Source of the DNA: Verrucomicrobiaceae bacterium
GTDB taxonomy: Bacteria > Verrucomicrobiota > Verrucomicrobiia > Verrucomicrobiales > Akkermansiaceae
NCBI GenBank assembly: GCA_027491155.1
Contig: JAIXWR010000039.1
Coordinates: 1 to 64,000, forward strand
Reading direction: 5' to 3'
Length of the DNA: 64,000 bases
A program made the translations under genes and the position numbers. Under the pieces are notes generated by a model. The model did no database searches, had not been told where the DNA came from, and was given only the letters and a program-made list of their open reading frames with translations. Numbering within the stretch: the stretch's first letter is position 1; the number at the start of each line of letters is the position of its first letter. This document shows, one piece after another, positions 34,591 through 42,872 of this stretch.

Positions 34591-35148
34591 CTAGGAAGCC
34601 TCCCCCGCAGCGTAAAGCAGGATGGCGCTGCTGCCGTATTCGCGCCGGTCCGCCAGGCGCCAGCCCGCGGCTTCGGGACTGCGCGACGACGACGCGCACT
34701 CGGCGATCAGGAACCCATCCTCCGCCAGCAAGCCGGCCAGGTGGGGCTTGGCCATGAGGTCCTTCAGGTGATCCCGGTCGCCGGGGTATTTCGCATAGGG
34801 CGGATCGGCGAAGATCAGGTCGTAGCGCCCCGTGTCGCGGGCGACCCAGGCATGGACATCGGCCCGCACCACACGACCGCCCTCCAGCCGCGACTTGGCC
34901 AGGTTCTCGCGGATCGCCGCCTCGGCGTTGCGGTGTTCGTCGACGAATACGCACGATGCCGCGCCGCGGCTCAGCGCCTCCAGCCCGATCGCGCCGGAAC
35001 CGGCGAAAAGATCCAGCACCGCCGCCTCCGCCACCCGCCCGCCGAGAATCGAGAACATCGCCTGCCGCACGAAGTCCGTCGTCGGCCTCGTCACGGCCTT
35101 GGGCACCTTGATCGCCAGTCGTCCTGCGGTTCCCGCGATGATGCGCAT
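34591..35148 (-). CDS. rsmD: 16S rRNA (guanine(966)-N2)-methyltransferase
   Basis: 185 residues. MRIIAGTAGR at the start and RPTTDFVRQAMFSIL are characteristic RsmD motifs. The SAM-binding loop LDLFAGSGAIGLEALSRGA is at 45-63 and the catalytic DPPY at 115-118. Acts on small-subunit rRNA in the cytoplasm. Precedes waaA with a 10-bp gap. The upstream 207 bp are filled with repeats. Confidence 0.93.
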   Translation of the reverse strand: MRIIAGTAGRLAIKVPKAVTRPTTDFVRQAMFSILGGRVAEAAVLDLFAGSGAIGLEALSRGAASCVFVDEHRNAEAAIRENLAKSRLEGGRVVRADVHAWVARDTGRYDLIFADPPYAKYPGDRDHLKDLMAKPHLAGLLAEDGFLIAECASSSRSPEAAGWRLADRREYGSSAILLYAAGEAS

Positions 35149-35191
35149 GGCGGTTTCTATCCGCTCCGGAGGCCGGCCGGCAATCCTTCCC

Positions 35192-35351
35192 TGTAGCGGC
35201 GGGTCTGCCTGTCCTTCGTAGCCTTGGCGGAGAAGGATGACCGCCGCACTCTGTAAATGAAGCCGCCCCCGCCGCCCGCTTCCGCTTTAATGGAGATGCC
35301 GCTTTCCCGTGGCTACATTTACAACCACCGGCGGTCGCAGACCGCCGCTAC
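35192..35351. repeat. cluster of GTAGCGG-type hairpin repeats and a CCTTCGTAGC repeat
   Basis: At 35329-35351 (minus strand) GTAGCGGCGGTCTGCGACC is followed by GCCG, a stem CGGCGGTC/GACCGCCG with loop TGC. At 35192 (plus) GTAGCGGCGGGTCTGCC is a broken copy of the same element. At 35213-35236 CCTTCGTAGCCTTGGCGG and AGAAGG form another hairpin, also found near 54428. The 207-bp gap between rsmD and the AsmA-like gene consists mainly of these. Confidence 0.65.
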
Positions 35352-35355
35352 ATTT

Positions 35356-36783
35356 CTAGTTCGCTTCCGGCGACACCAGCCGCCCGATTTCCCCCACGGG
35401 AACCACCGGCCCGCCTTCGCCGAGTTCGACTCCTTGCCCGCCGGAGTACGAGATCCATCGTAGATCGAGGAACACCCGCTCGGGCGTCCCCAGCGGCCGG
35501 AAGACCGGACCTGCCGCGCCTCCGGGCACCGCGAAACGCCGGGATATCGCCGCGGCATCGTCGGGGGGAACGACCATCCGCAGCACCGCGCTCCCCTGCC
35601 CCCCGCCGCCGATCCGCCCGTTGCCCAGCAGCGAAAGCCGCTCGCCGGTTAGCCTGACATCGGGACAATGCAGCACGCCGCCTTGCAGCACGGCCAGCGC
35701 CCGCGCCTCGTCGAAGCGCCGCATTTCGCCGGCCGTCGCCAGCACCGGACGGCGCGCGACGGCCTGCGCCATCCCTTGCCACGACGAGGGGACGCGCAGC
35801 AGTCCGATCCCCTGCACCCGGGCTTCCACCTGCTCCGCGACCGGGCGGAGCTGAGGGAAGAACGGCGACCCGTCGAAGGCCTGCGGCGGCACCGTGAGCT
35901 CCACCGCGAAGGGCGCGCCCGGCATCCGTCCCGCCACGGCGGCGAGCTTCACCTGCAAGCCGGCAACGCGCAGGTCGCAGGGACCGAGCCGGAGCTCCGG
36001 CGCCTTCCAGGCCAAAGGAAGGGAAAGCCCGGACGCGAGGTTGCGGCCGAGGATATCGATCCTCCCCAGCGTCACCGAGGACGTCGCCGCCCTGCCAGCC
36101 ACGGGAATCCTCGCATCCATCCCCGAGACCTCGCCGAGGCTCCCCTTCATCGACGCGCTGCGGAATTGCAGGCCGGCATCCTCGATCACGACCCACGCGG
36201 TCTCCGGCTCCTCCGTTTCACCGGCAACCACCACCGTCGGTGCCGGCACGGCCGCGGGAGCGGGCGGCGGGACGGGCAAAGGGGCCGCCGCGCTTTCCCC
36301 GCCGCCGGACGGGGCGGGCACGGGCACTGCAAGCGCCACCGGGGGACTCGCCGCGGCCGGTTCCGCGGCCACGCGGGACGCCATGCTGGCCAGCATCTCC
36401 ACCGCCACGACCGCGCGCGGTTGCTCGATCCGGATCTCGGAAAACTCCAGCTTTCCCTTCAAGAGCGGCCGCCAGCGCGGCACGACCTCGATCCGCCGGA
36501 CCTCCAGCACGGGATCTTCGACCGCATCCTGCAGCCCGGGCGGCTGCCGCAGCCTCAGGTCGCGCACCACGAAGCCGCCCCATGGAGTGCAGGAAAGCCG
36601 GCCGACCACGGCTTCCACACCGGTCCTTGCCGAAATCATCCGCGCCACCTTTCCCCGCGCCCACGGGGTCGCAAGCAGCAGGTTGCCGAGCAAAAGCAGG
36701 GCGGGCGGCACCGCGACGAGCAGCACCGGGATCCACCGGATCCGGCGCTTCCACCGGGGGGACCTCGGCGGCCCTGCGGACAT
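35356..36783 (-). CDS. AsmA-like inner-membrane-anchored protein
   Basis: 475 residues from the ATG at 36783. The N-terminal transmembrane helix (IPVLLVAVPPALLLLGNLLLA) is followed by ISARTGVEAVVGRLSCTPWG and LEFSEIRIEQPRAVVAVEML, the pattern of AsmA/DUF748-type proteins that span the periplasm and influence outer-membrane assembly or lipid transport. A Pro/Ala-rich linker at about 150-200 divides it. Its start overlaps the stop of the upstream gene by one base (TGATG), so the two are translationally coupled. Family assignment is by overall pattern, not by a specific motif. Confidence 0.65.
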   Translation of the reverse strand: MSAGPPRSPRWKRRIRWIPVLLVAVPPALLLLGNLLLATPWARGKVARMISARTGVEAVVGRLSCTPWGGFVVRDLRLRQPPGLQDAVEDPVLEVRRIEVVPRWRPLLKGKLEFSEIRIEQPRAVVAVEMLASMASRVAAEPAAASPPVALAVPVPAPSGGGESAAAPLPVPPPAPAAVPAPTVVVAGETEEPETAWVVIEDAGLQFRSASMKGSLGEVSGMDARIPVAGRAATSSVTLGRIDILGRNLASGLSLPLAWKAPELRLGPCDLRVAGLQVKLAAVAGRMPGAPFAVELTVPPQAFDGSPFFPQLRPVAEQVEARVQGIGLLRVPSSWQGMAQAVARRPVLATAGEMRRFDEARALAVLQGGVLHCPDVRLTGERLSLLGNGRIGGGGQGSAVLRMVVPPDDAAAISRRFAVPGGAAGPVFRPLGTPERVFLDLRWISYSGGQGVELGEGGPVVPVGEIGRLVSPEAN

Positions 36784-37517
36784 CACTTCTTCTTGGGTGC
36801 CGGTGCCGCGGGCGGCTTGACGATGCCGGCGGCGCCGAGCGGGAAGCGCACCACGACGCCGCGGTCGATCAGGCGCGTCCCCTGCTCGGAAATCTCCTGC
36901 AAGCGGTAGACCACGAGGCCGAACTTCTTGTCGCCGGTCTTGCCGACGGCGATGTTCTCCTTGGTCGTGCCGAGGCCGGTCTTTTCCTCGAACTTCCATT
37001 CGTGGCCGGTCCACGCACCGAGCGTGCTATTGGCATCCGCGGACACGTCCTCGATCCGCTTCAGCTCGCCGTTCGGGGAGCGGAAGTTGTCGGTCTTGGG
37101 GTCGTAGCTCAAGGTCGAGACCGCCTGCGCGGCCCCGCCGATGTTGATCTTCCATCGTCCGTCGCTGCCGCTCGTCAGGCGGATCGGCACGGCTTCGATG
37201 CCCTTGAACTCGCGCTTGCCCCAGAACTTGAGGTATTCGTCGTATTCTTCCTTGGTCAGCCCGAGCCGCTCGTCGAAGGGCAGCGGGACGCCGGGCTTGC
37301 CCGCCTTGGCGTGCTCGCGGAACCACTCGGGGTTCTTGCGGGCGGCCTCCTCCACCTTGGCGATGTATTTGTCGAGCTCCGGCGGCGGCACCACCACGAC
37401 GATCTCGCCCTTGATCACGACGTTCGGGGTCAGGTAGTCGCCGATGACTTTCGGCACGTCGGCCGCGAAGGCGCTGGCGGTGAGGGCGGCGAACAGGATG
37501 CAGGAAATTCGTTTCAT
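36783..37517 (-). CDS. secreted protein of unknown function
   Basis: 244 residues from the ATG at 37517 with a clear signal peptide (KRISCILFAALTASAFAA). The mature part contains YLTPNVVIKGEIVVVVPPPEL, a Lys/Glu-rich helical stretch and a beta-rich domain with AVPIRLTSGSDGRWKINIGG and GAWTGHEWKFEEK. The C-terminus is Pro/Ala/Lys (PPAAPAPKKK). No family recognised. Coupled to the AsmA-like gene downstream, so it may work at the cell envelope with it. Confidence 0.7.
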   Translation of the reverse strand: MKRISCILFAALTASAFAADVPKVIGDYLTPNVVIKGEIVVVVPPPELDKYIAKVEEAARKNPEWFREHAKAGKPGVPLPFDERLGLTKEEYDEYLKFWGKREFKGIEAVPIRLTSGSDGRWKINIGGAAQAVSTLSYDPKTDNFRSPNGELKRIEDVSADANSTLGAWTGHEWKFEEKTGLGTTKENIAVGKTGDKKFGLVVYRLQEISEQGTRLIDRGVVVRFPLGAAGIVKPPAAPAPKKK

Positions 37518-37595
37518 GGGGAACGGGGCTCGAACGGCGAGCGCCCGAAGCATTTCCGCCCGCGGCGGAAACTCAAGCGGCAATCCGGGGCACCT

Positions 37596-39803
37596 TCAGG
37601 GCTCGCCGTCCGGAAAAATCCCGCGGACCGGGGTCTCCTTCCCCTCGTCGATCCACAAATCCAGCGCCCGCTTCATCGGCGCAAGCACCTCCGGACGGGA
37701 AGCCGCCAGGTCGCGCCGGCAGTCCGGATCGCTGGCAAGGTGGAACAACCCGTGGTGACGCCCGCCGTCCTTGCGCGGCGTCGCCACCACCTTCCAGTGC
37801 CTCGTCCGCAGGCAGCGCTGTTTGGCGGACACCACAGGCCCCTCGAGCTCCTCCTTGAGCACGATCTGGTGCTGGTCCTCGGAAGCGATCCGCGTGAGCT
37901 GCGTCATCGGCGGCAGTTTCGGCCGTTCGACGCCCTCCACCTTCAGCAGGATGAAGGGAAAGCTGGTCTCGCCGTAGAACGGCCGGTCCTCCCGCTCCGC
38001 CTCGCCGCCGATCCACGGGGCGACGCTTTGACCCGTCCATTGCGCCGGCTTTTCGACGCCCGCCAGATCGAGCAAGGTCGGGGCGATGTCGATGCTCCGC
38101 ACCTGCTCCGCGAACGAACCGGCGGCGATCCCCGGCCCGGTGATCGCGAGGGGCATGTGGGAACAATGGTCCGCCCCGTTGAAGCCGAGCCCGTGGGTGA
38201 GCGTCACGCCCGGCTCGTAGAGGTCGTCGCCATGGTCGGAGGTCATCACGATGATCGTGTTCTCCTCCAGCCCGTGGCGGCGCAGGGCGTCGAGGATGCG
38301 GCCGAAGCAGTCGTCGAACTGCCGCGTGCACCCGTCGTAGAGCCCGCGGATCTGGCGGATGTCCGCTTCCGGCAGCGCCTTCATCTTGTCCTCGAGCCCG
38401 GTGCCGCTGACGAACTCGTTGATGTCGAAGTCCACCTTGTTCCGGTTCTTCCCCGAATAGGCGGGATCCGTGAACATCCGGCAATAGGGCTCGCCGCTGG
38501 CATAGGGCAGGTGGTTGCAGGAATAGAACACGTGCCAGAAAAACGGCCTCCCGCTGGCCGCCTGGTCCGCCAGCTTCTCCTCCACCCGCCGCGTGACCAC
38601 CTCAGGATTCACGAAGCCCGCCAGCGACTGGATCTGCGGGAAAACCCGGTGCCCGGCCGGATGATCGAAATACAGCGGCACCACGAAATGCGCCATCACC
38701 ACCGCCTGGTCGATGTAGTTGCGGAAGTTCTCGAAGCTCGACACCGAGACCTCCTCGAAGCCCAGCGGCATCATCTGGTAGAATCCGGCACACCAGTCGC
38801 CGATCGCCGCCGTGTCGTAGCCCTGCTCGGACAGCACGCTGGCGATCGGGCGGATCGATTTCTCGGCCCCCTCCACCTGGTCCCGCCGCGGATACATGTG
38901 GCGGATCCCGTGCTCGTGGGGGTAGCTCGACGACATGACGCTGATGCAGGACTCGAGCGTCGAGGCGATGGGCGTGTAGCAGCGCTCGAAGCGCGCCGCA
39001 TTGACCGACCACGCATCGATCCGCGGCGATACCCCGGCCGCCGCAGGGCCGTCCCGCCGCTCCGGCCGGTAGCCGCTGTAGCCGACCCGGTCGCCGCGCA
39101 GCGAGTCGGAGGCGATCACCAGGATGTTCGGCCTTTTCCGGTCAGGGCCTGCCGACTTTCCGGCGGGTCCCCCGGTGCGCGAGGCGAGCAAGGTCCCGCT
39201 CAATGCAAGCAGCGCGGTTGCCAGAACCCCGACCCGCCAGCGGGCGCTCATCCGCCTCAACCACCAGAAAGCGATCGCCGGCAGCACGATCAGCGGCAGC
39301 ACGGTGAACAAGGCCGTGTGCAACGGCTGCTGCCAAGACTCCGGAGGCAGCCGCAGGATCTGGTAATACCAATGACCGAAGTTCTCCGGCCCCAGGAAAT
39401 AGGGCCGGTCCTGCAGGAGCCTGAGCAGGAAATAGCCATGCACGCATCCGGCGAACAGGAACGCGGGAATCGCCACCGATCCCCGGCCGCGGTACTTGCA
39501 GCGGCGGCACCAGACGCTCACCGCCGGTGTCAGCAGCAGCACCGCCAGCACCCACAGGACGACGTAGGCGGAAAGCATCAGCAGGTTCTGCCCGATCACG
39601 TAAGACAGGTAATCTTCCCGGGCCAGGCGGCTGAACTCGTTGTCCATCGCCCCGGTGCTGCGGGTCAGCTTCACCAGCGCGAGCACGAACTGCAGCCCCA
39701 GGAAAGCCCCGGTTCCCGCGATCGTGCCCCGCAGGACCTCCCGCACCGTGCTGCCCTTGTCTGTCGATTCCGTCACGCGCGCGGAAGCTCGCAGCAGATC
39801 CAC
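37596..39803 (-). CDS. membrane-bound sulfatase/phosphoethanolamine-transferase-like enzyme
   Basis: 735 residues. Four or five transmembrane helices occupy the first 210 residues (FLGLQFVLALVKL, LLMLSAYVVLWVLAVLLL, FLFAGCVHGYFLLRLL, VLPLIVLPAIAFWWL). The alkaline-phosphatase/sulfatase-fold domain starts at about 226 with RPNILVIASDSLRGDR. The nucleophile region CYTPIASTLESCISVMSS has Thr in the LtaS-like position and no CxPxR sulfatase signature, so formylglycine sulfatase chemistry is unlikely; a phospho-group transferase such as LtaS or EptA types is the alternative. SSYPHEHGIR and MTSDHGDDL supply metal ligands. GTG at 39803 starts 6 bp after the upstream gene, an operon. Confidence 0.75.
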   Translation of the reverse strand: MDLLRASARVTESTDKGSTVREVLRGTIAGTGAFLGLQFVLALVKLTRSTGAMDNEFSRLAREDYLSYVIGQNLLMLSAYVVLWVLAVLLLTPAVSVWCRRCKYRGRGSVAIPAFLFAGCVHGYFLLRLLQDRPYFLGPENFGHWYYQILRLPPESWQQPLHTALFTVLPLIVLPAIAFWWLRRMSARWRVGVLATALLALSGTLLASRTGGPAGKSAGPDRKRPNILVIASDSLRGDRVGYSGYRPERRDGPAAAGVSPRIDAWSVNAARFERCYTPIASTLESCISVMSSSYPHEHGIRHMYPRRDQVEGAEKSIRPIASVLSEQGYDTAAIGDWCAGFYQMMPLGFEEVSVSSFENFRNYIDQAVVMAHFVVPLYFDHPAGHRVFPQIQSLAGFVNPEVVTRRVEEKLADQAASGRPFFWHVFYSCNHLPYASGEPYCRMFTDPAYSGKNRNKVDFDINEFVSGTGLEDKMKALPEADIRQIRGLYDGCTRQFDDCFGRILDALRRHGLEENTIIVMTSDHGDDLYEPGVTLTHGLGFNGADHCSHMPLAITGPGIAAGSFAEQVRSIDIAPTLLDLAGVEKPAQWTGQSVAPWIGGEAEREDRPFYGETSFPFILLKVEGVERPKLPPMTQLTRIASEDQHQIVLKEELEGPVVSAKQRCLRTRHWKVVATPRKDGGRHHGLFHLASDPDCRRDLAASRPEVLAPMKRALDLWIDEGKETPVRGIFPDGEP

Positions 39804-39809
39804 CCCGGA

Positions 39810-40907
39810 TCAAGGCGAGTCCTTCGCCTTCTCTTCCACCAAGATCCAGCGCGGTGCCACCACTTCCTCGATCACCACGCCGCGCGGCGAGGCGCTCCCC
39901 GGCGGCCGCCGCAAGCGCAGGATCACCGTGGCCTTTCTTCCCGGGGAAATCCGGCTCAATTCCCCCAGCCGGGCCGCCACTTCGCTCTCCGCCTGCACGT
40001 AGCCGAAAAGATACCCGTCCGAATCCTTGGCGGTCAGCCGGTAGCAAACCCAGCGCCCCTCGCCGGAAAACTCGTGGCTGAACAATGAGTCGGGCTCCGC
40101 CCAAAGCCGGAAATCCAGGGCTTCCGACGCCGGCAGTTCCGAAACGAAGCGATCCCAGGCCATCGGCTGATAACAAACATGGGTTTCCCAGTCGACCTTC
40201 ACCCCGGTCTCCCCCGTCTGTTCCACCAGCAGGCTCTGCGCCTCGCCTTCCTCCACCTCCACGCGCAACATCCAGAACGGCCGGTCGGAAAGAACCGCCG
40301 GTTCGAAAAGCGACATCCGCACAAACTTCATCGGCCGGCGGGGTTCGGCCGCCCAGGTAGCCTCGATCATGGGACGCACCCGCTCGGAATCCCTCACCAG
40401 CGGCAGCAACTCCTCCACCGACTCCGCCCTCAGGTAAGCCGCGATCACCCGCTCCACCTCTTCCACCAGCACGGTGGCCGCCCGGACCTCTTCCCGGTCC
40501 TCCGCGACCTTCTGCTTCACCACCCCGTGGTCGATCTCCAGTTGAAGCTCCCCTTCCCGCATCTCCAGGACCGACCAGACGCCGCCGGCGACCAGCGCCA
40601 GCGCGATCAGCACGAACCACCCGTATGGCACCCCGGCCAGCCGGCCGTCCCCGATTCCCCACGGCTGCTCGATATTCGCCACGACCTCCTTCGTCTCGAG
40701 AATCGCCTCCACCCCGGGCTCGAGGCTCCGGCCTTCGAAGTTCTCGCGCACCTCGCCTTCGATCCGTGCCGGCGCCTCGTCCGCCTTCCGCCCGGGCAGG
40801 CGCTCCACCTTTTCGACCGAGACACCCTCGGCACCCAGCCGCACCACTTCGGAGGGCTCTTCGGTCACCTCGTCGATGACTCGCAGTTTCGGTTCGGGCT
40901 CGGCCAT
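39810..40907 (-). CDS. single-pass membrane protein, partner of the sulfatase-like enzyme
   Basis: 365 residues from the ATG at 40907. An acidic cytoplasmic N-terminus (about 95 residues) precedes one transmembrane helix at about 96-114 (WFVLIALALVAGGVWSVL) and a periplasmic domain of about 250 residues. The first periplasmic part is a helical Glu/Val-rich stretch; then a ketosteroid-isomerase or SH3-like beta domain (FWMLRVEVEEGEAQSLLVEQ, GRWVCYRLTAKDSDGYLFGYV) is possible. No family recognised. The 6-bp spacing to the sulfatase-like gene suggests joint function. Confidence 0.68.
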   Translation of the reverse strand: MAEPEPKLRVIDEVTEEPSEVVRLGAEGVSVEKVERLPGRKADEAPARIEGEVRENFEGRSLEPGVEAILETKEVVANIEQPWGIGDGRLAGVPYGWFVLIALALVAGGVWSVLEMREGELQLEIDHGVVKQKVAEDREEVRAATVLVEEVERVIAAYLRAESVEELLPLVRDSERVRPMIEATWAAEPRRPMKFVRMSLFEPAVLSDRPFWMLRVEVEEGEAQSLLVEQTGETGVKVDWETHVCYQPMAWDRFVSELPASEALDFRLWAEPDSLFSHEFSGEGRWVCYRLTAKDSDGYLFGYVQAESEVAARLGELSRISPGRKATVILRLRRPPGSASPRGVVIEEVVAPRWILVEEKAKDSP

Positions 40908-40995
40908 CGGATTTCGGGACGCGGAAGACGAAAGCCGCAAATCCCGTTCGACGCAATGCCCTGCTTTATCCTATGCACTGCCGCGAAGCCCGCCG

Positions 40996-42105
40996 ATGCC
41001 TGCCCGGATCCTCATTTGCACCGCCGCCTTCGGCGAAGGCCACAACAGCGCCGCCCGCAACCTCGCCCTCGCGCTGGAGGAAGCCGGGGCCGAAGTCCGT
41101 GTCTGCGACCCCTGCCTGCTCGGAGCCCCGGTCAGCACCCGCTGGATCTGCAAGGGCTACCGCCTCGTCACCACCCGCGCCCCGCGGCTCTGGCATTTCG
41201 TCTATCTGCGGACCGGCGATGTCGATTTCTCCAAGCAACGCATGCCCCTGATGCGCAAGCCGGAGCGCAAGCTCGGCGAACTCGTCGACACCTGGCACCC
41301 CGACGCCGTCGTCGCCACCTACCCGCTCTACCCCTACTTCCTCGAACGCCTGCTCGCCGGAAATCCCTCCCCGCCGAAGGTCTTCACCGTCGTCACCGAT
41401 TCCATCGAGATCAACGCCGCCTGGCTCAAGGCCCCGACCGCCGAGTGGATCGTCTCCGACCCCTTCACCCGCGACTCGATGGTCCGCGGCGGTCTCCCGG
41501 CCGAACGCGTGATCGATACCGGCTTCCCGGTCCACCCTGCCTTTTCGCGGATGACCCCGGTCGCCGCCGACGACCGCTGCGATCCCTTCCGCGTCCTCTT
41601 CTTCACCACCTCCCGCCGCCTCCAGGTCCGCCGCTTCGCCAAGGCCGTCCTCCAGGCCTCGCCGAAGACGCAGATCACCATCGTCCTCGGCAAGAACGTC
41701 CGCCACCTGTGGCCCCGGGCGAAGGAAATCCGCGACGCCTTCCCCGGCCGCGTGAAAATCAAGGGCTGGACCCGCAAGGTACCGCAACTCCTCAACTCCC
41801 ACCACCTCGTCGTCGGCAAGGCCGGCGGTGCGACCGTGCACGAGGCGATCGCCGCCCGCTGCCCGATGCTCGTCCACCACCTCGTCCCCGGCCAGGAGGA
41901 GGGCAATCTGCGCCTGCTCGAAGCGATCGGTGCCGGCAAACTCGCCGAAAGCCCGGAAGCCATCCGCAGCGCCGTCGCCGACCTCCTCGCCGACGACGCC
42001 GCCCTCTGGCGCTCCATGAAACGCAAGCTCGCCCTCCACGGCCGCAACGCCGGAGCCATCGCCGCCGCCCGGCACATCCTGGAGCGCTGCGGAAGTGCCA
42101 AGTGA
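40996..42105 (+). CDS. MGDG-synthase/MurG-like glycosyltransferase
   Basis: 369 residues from the ATG at 40996. The N-terminal MPARILICTAAFGEGHNSAA matches the MGDG-synthase N-domain (acceptor side), and the C-terminal half is GT28: LFFTTSRRLQVRRF, VVGKAGGATVHEAIAARCP and LVPGQEEGN. Such enzymes add galactose or glucose to diacylglycerol at the inner membrane, so a glycolipid synthase is likely. The final residues (RCGSAK) and the stop codon come from a heptad-word repeat, so the natural C-terminus may have been altered. The divergent neighbour starts 88 bp upstream. Confidence 0.82.
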   Translation: MPARILICTAAFGEGHNSAARNLALALEEAGAEVRVCDPCLLGAPVSTRWICKGYRLVTTRAPRLWHFVYLRTGDVDFSKQRMPLMRKPERKLGELVDTWHPDAVVATYPLYPYFLERLLAGNPSPPKVFTVVTDSIEINAAWLKAPTAEWIVSDPFTRDSMVRGGLPAERVIDTGFPVHPAFSRMTPVAADDRCDPFRVLFFTTSRRLQVRRFAKAVLQASPKTQITIVLGKNVRHLWPRAKEIRDAFPGRVKIKGWTRKVPQLLNSHHLVVGKAGGATVHEAIAARCPMLVHHLVPGQEEGNLRLLEAIGAGKLAESPEAIRSAVADLLADDAALWRSMKRKLALHGRNAGAIAAARHILERCGSAK

Positions 42106-42201
42106 GGAAGTGCCAAGTGCCAAGCGAAGACCGGCCGGCACGTCCCACTTGATCTGCCTTGGCATTTCTTTGGCACTTGGAACTTCGAACTTGGAACTTC
42201 A
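42088..42201. repeat. heptad-word palindrome, AAGTGCC/AAGTTCC type
   Basis: The left arm (42094-42129) is made of words AAGTGCC, AAGTGAGG, AAGTGCC, AAGTGCC. The right arm (42145-42200), read on the minus strand, gives GAAGTTC, CAAGTTC, GAAGTTC, CAAGTGC and further variants. The arms are imperfect complements. The first word supplies the last codons and TGA stop of the glycosyltransferase, and the right arm ends 17 bases before the HAD gene. Confidence 0.8.
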
Positions 42202-42217
42202 GGCTCCCGCGCGCCCC

Positions 42218-42817
42218 ATGACTTTCCTCTTCGACATCGGCAAGGTCCTCCTCGACTTCCACTTCGAGCCATCCCTCGCGAAACTCCTCCCGCCCGAAAC
42301 GCCCGACGCCCTCCAGCGTCTCTCCGTCTTGTTAGAGAAGAAGGACGACTTCGAAGCCGGCCGCATCGCGGTCGAGGAATACGTCCCCTGGGCCATCGAA
42401 CGCCTCGGTAGCGAGGTCGCGCACGAGGACTTCCTCCACGCCTGGCGGAACATCTTCACGCCCGTCGATCCGATGTGGCGGGTCGTCGAATCCCTCGCCG
42501 CCGGCGGCCACCGGCTGATCCTGTTCTCCAACACCAACGGCATCCACTGCCCGTGGATCTTCGAGAACTACGAGATCTTCCGCCACTTTCCGGAAGCCGT
42601 GCTTTCCTTCGAAGCCGGATCGATCAAGCCCGAGCCGGAGATCTACCACCACGCCATCCAGGTCCACGGCCTCAAGCCCGCCGAAACCCGCTACATCGAC
42701 GATCTCCCTGCCAACATCGAGACCGGCAAGCAACTCGGCTTCCGCACTTGGCAATACGACCTCAACGACCATCCCGCCTTCGAACGCTGGCTCTCCACCG
42801 AACTGATGGCCGGTTAG
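42218..42817 (+). CDS. HAD-family phosphatase, YihX-like
   Basis: 199 residues from the ATG at 42218. Motif I reads FDIGKVLLDF: the nucleophile Asp is present but the second Asp is replaced by Gly, as in the YihX-type alpha-glucose-1-phosphatases (FDLGNV). Motif II is LILFSNTNG, motif III KPEPEIY, and motif IV RYIDDLPANIETG. Cytoplasmic small-molecule phosphatase; a sugar phosphate substrate is likely from the subfamily but not shown. It is cut off from the upstream glycosyltransferase by a word palindrome and followed by another. Confidence 0.82.
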   Translation: MTFLFDIGKVLLDFHFEPSLAKLLPPETPDALQRLSVLLEKKDDFEAGRIAVEEYVPWAIERLGSEVAHEDFLHAWRNIFTPVDPMWRVVESLAAGGHRLILFSNTNGIHCPWIFENYEIFRHFPEAVLSFEAGSIKPEPEIYHHAIQVHGLKPAETRYIDDLPANIETGKQLGFRTWQYDLNDHPAFERWLSTELMAG

Positions 42818-42818
42818 C

Positions 42819-42868
42819 CGGTGTTTCGGTGGACCGGTGGACCGACCTACCGATTCACCGAAAAACCG
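42819..42868. repeat. octad-word palindrome, CGGTGGAC type
   Basis: Eight-base words on the plus strand: CGGTGTTT, CGGTGGAC, CGGTGGAC, CGAC. On the minus strand: CGGTTTTT, CGGTGAAT, CGGTAGGT, CGGTCCAC, CGGTCCAC, CGAAACAC. It is compact, with the arms meeting near 42843. It lies between the convergent ends of the HAD gene and the next gene and could act as a two-way terminator. Confidence 0.7.
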
Positions 42869-42872
42869 CTCC

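Noticed and set aside
36240-40088. 1282-codon plus-strand open frame
   Set aside because: Antisense shadow of four real minus-strand genes; low-complexity Arg/Gly/His content.
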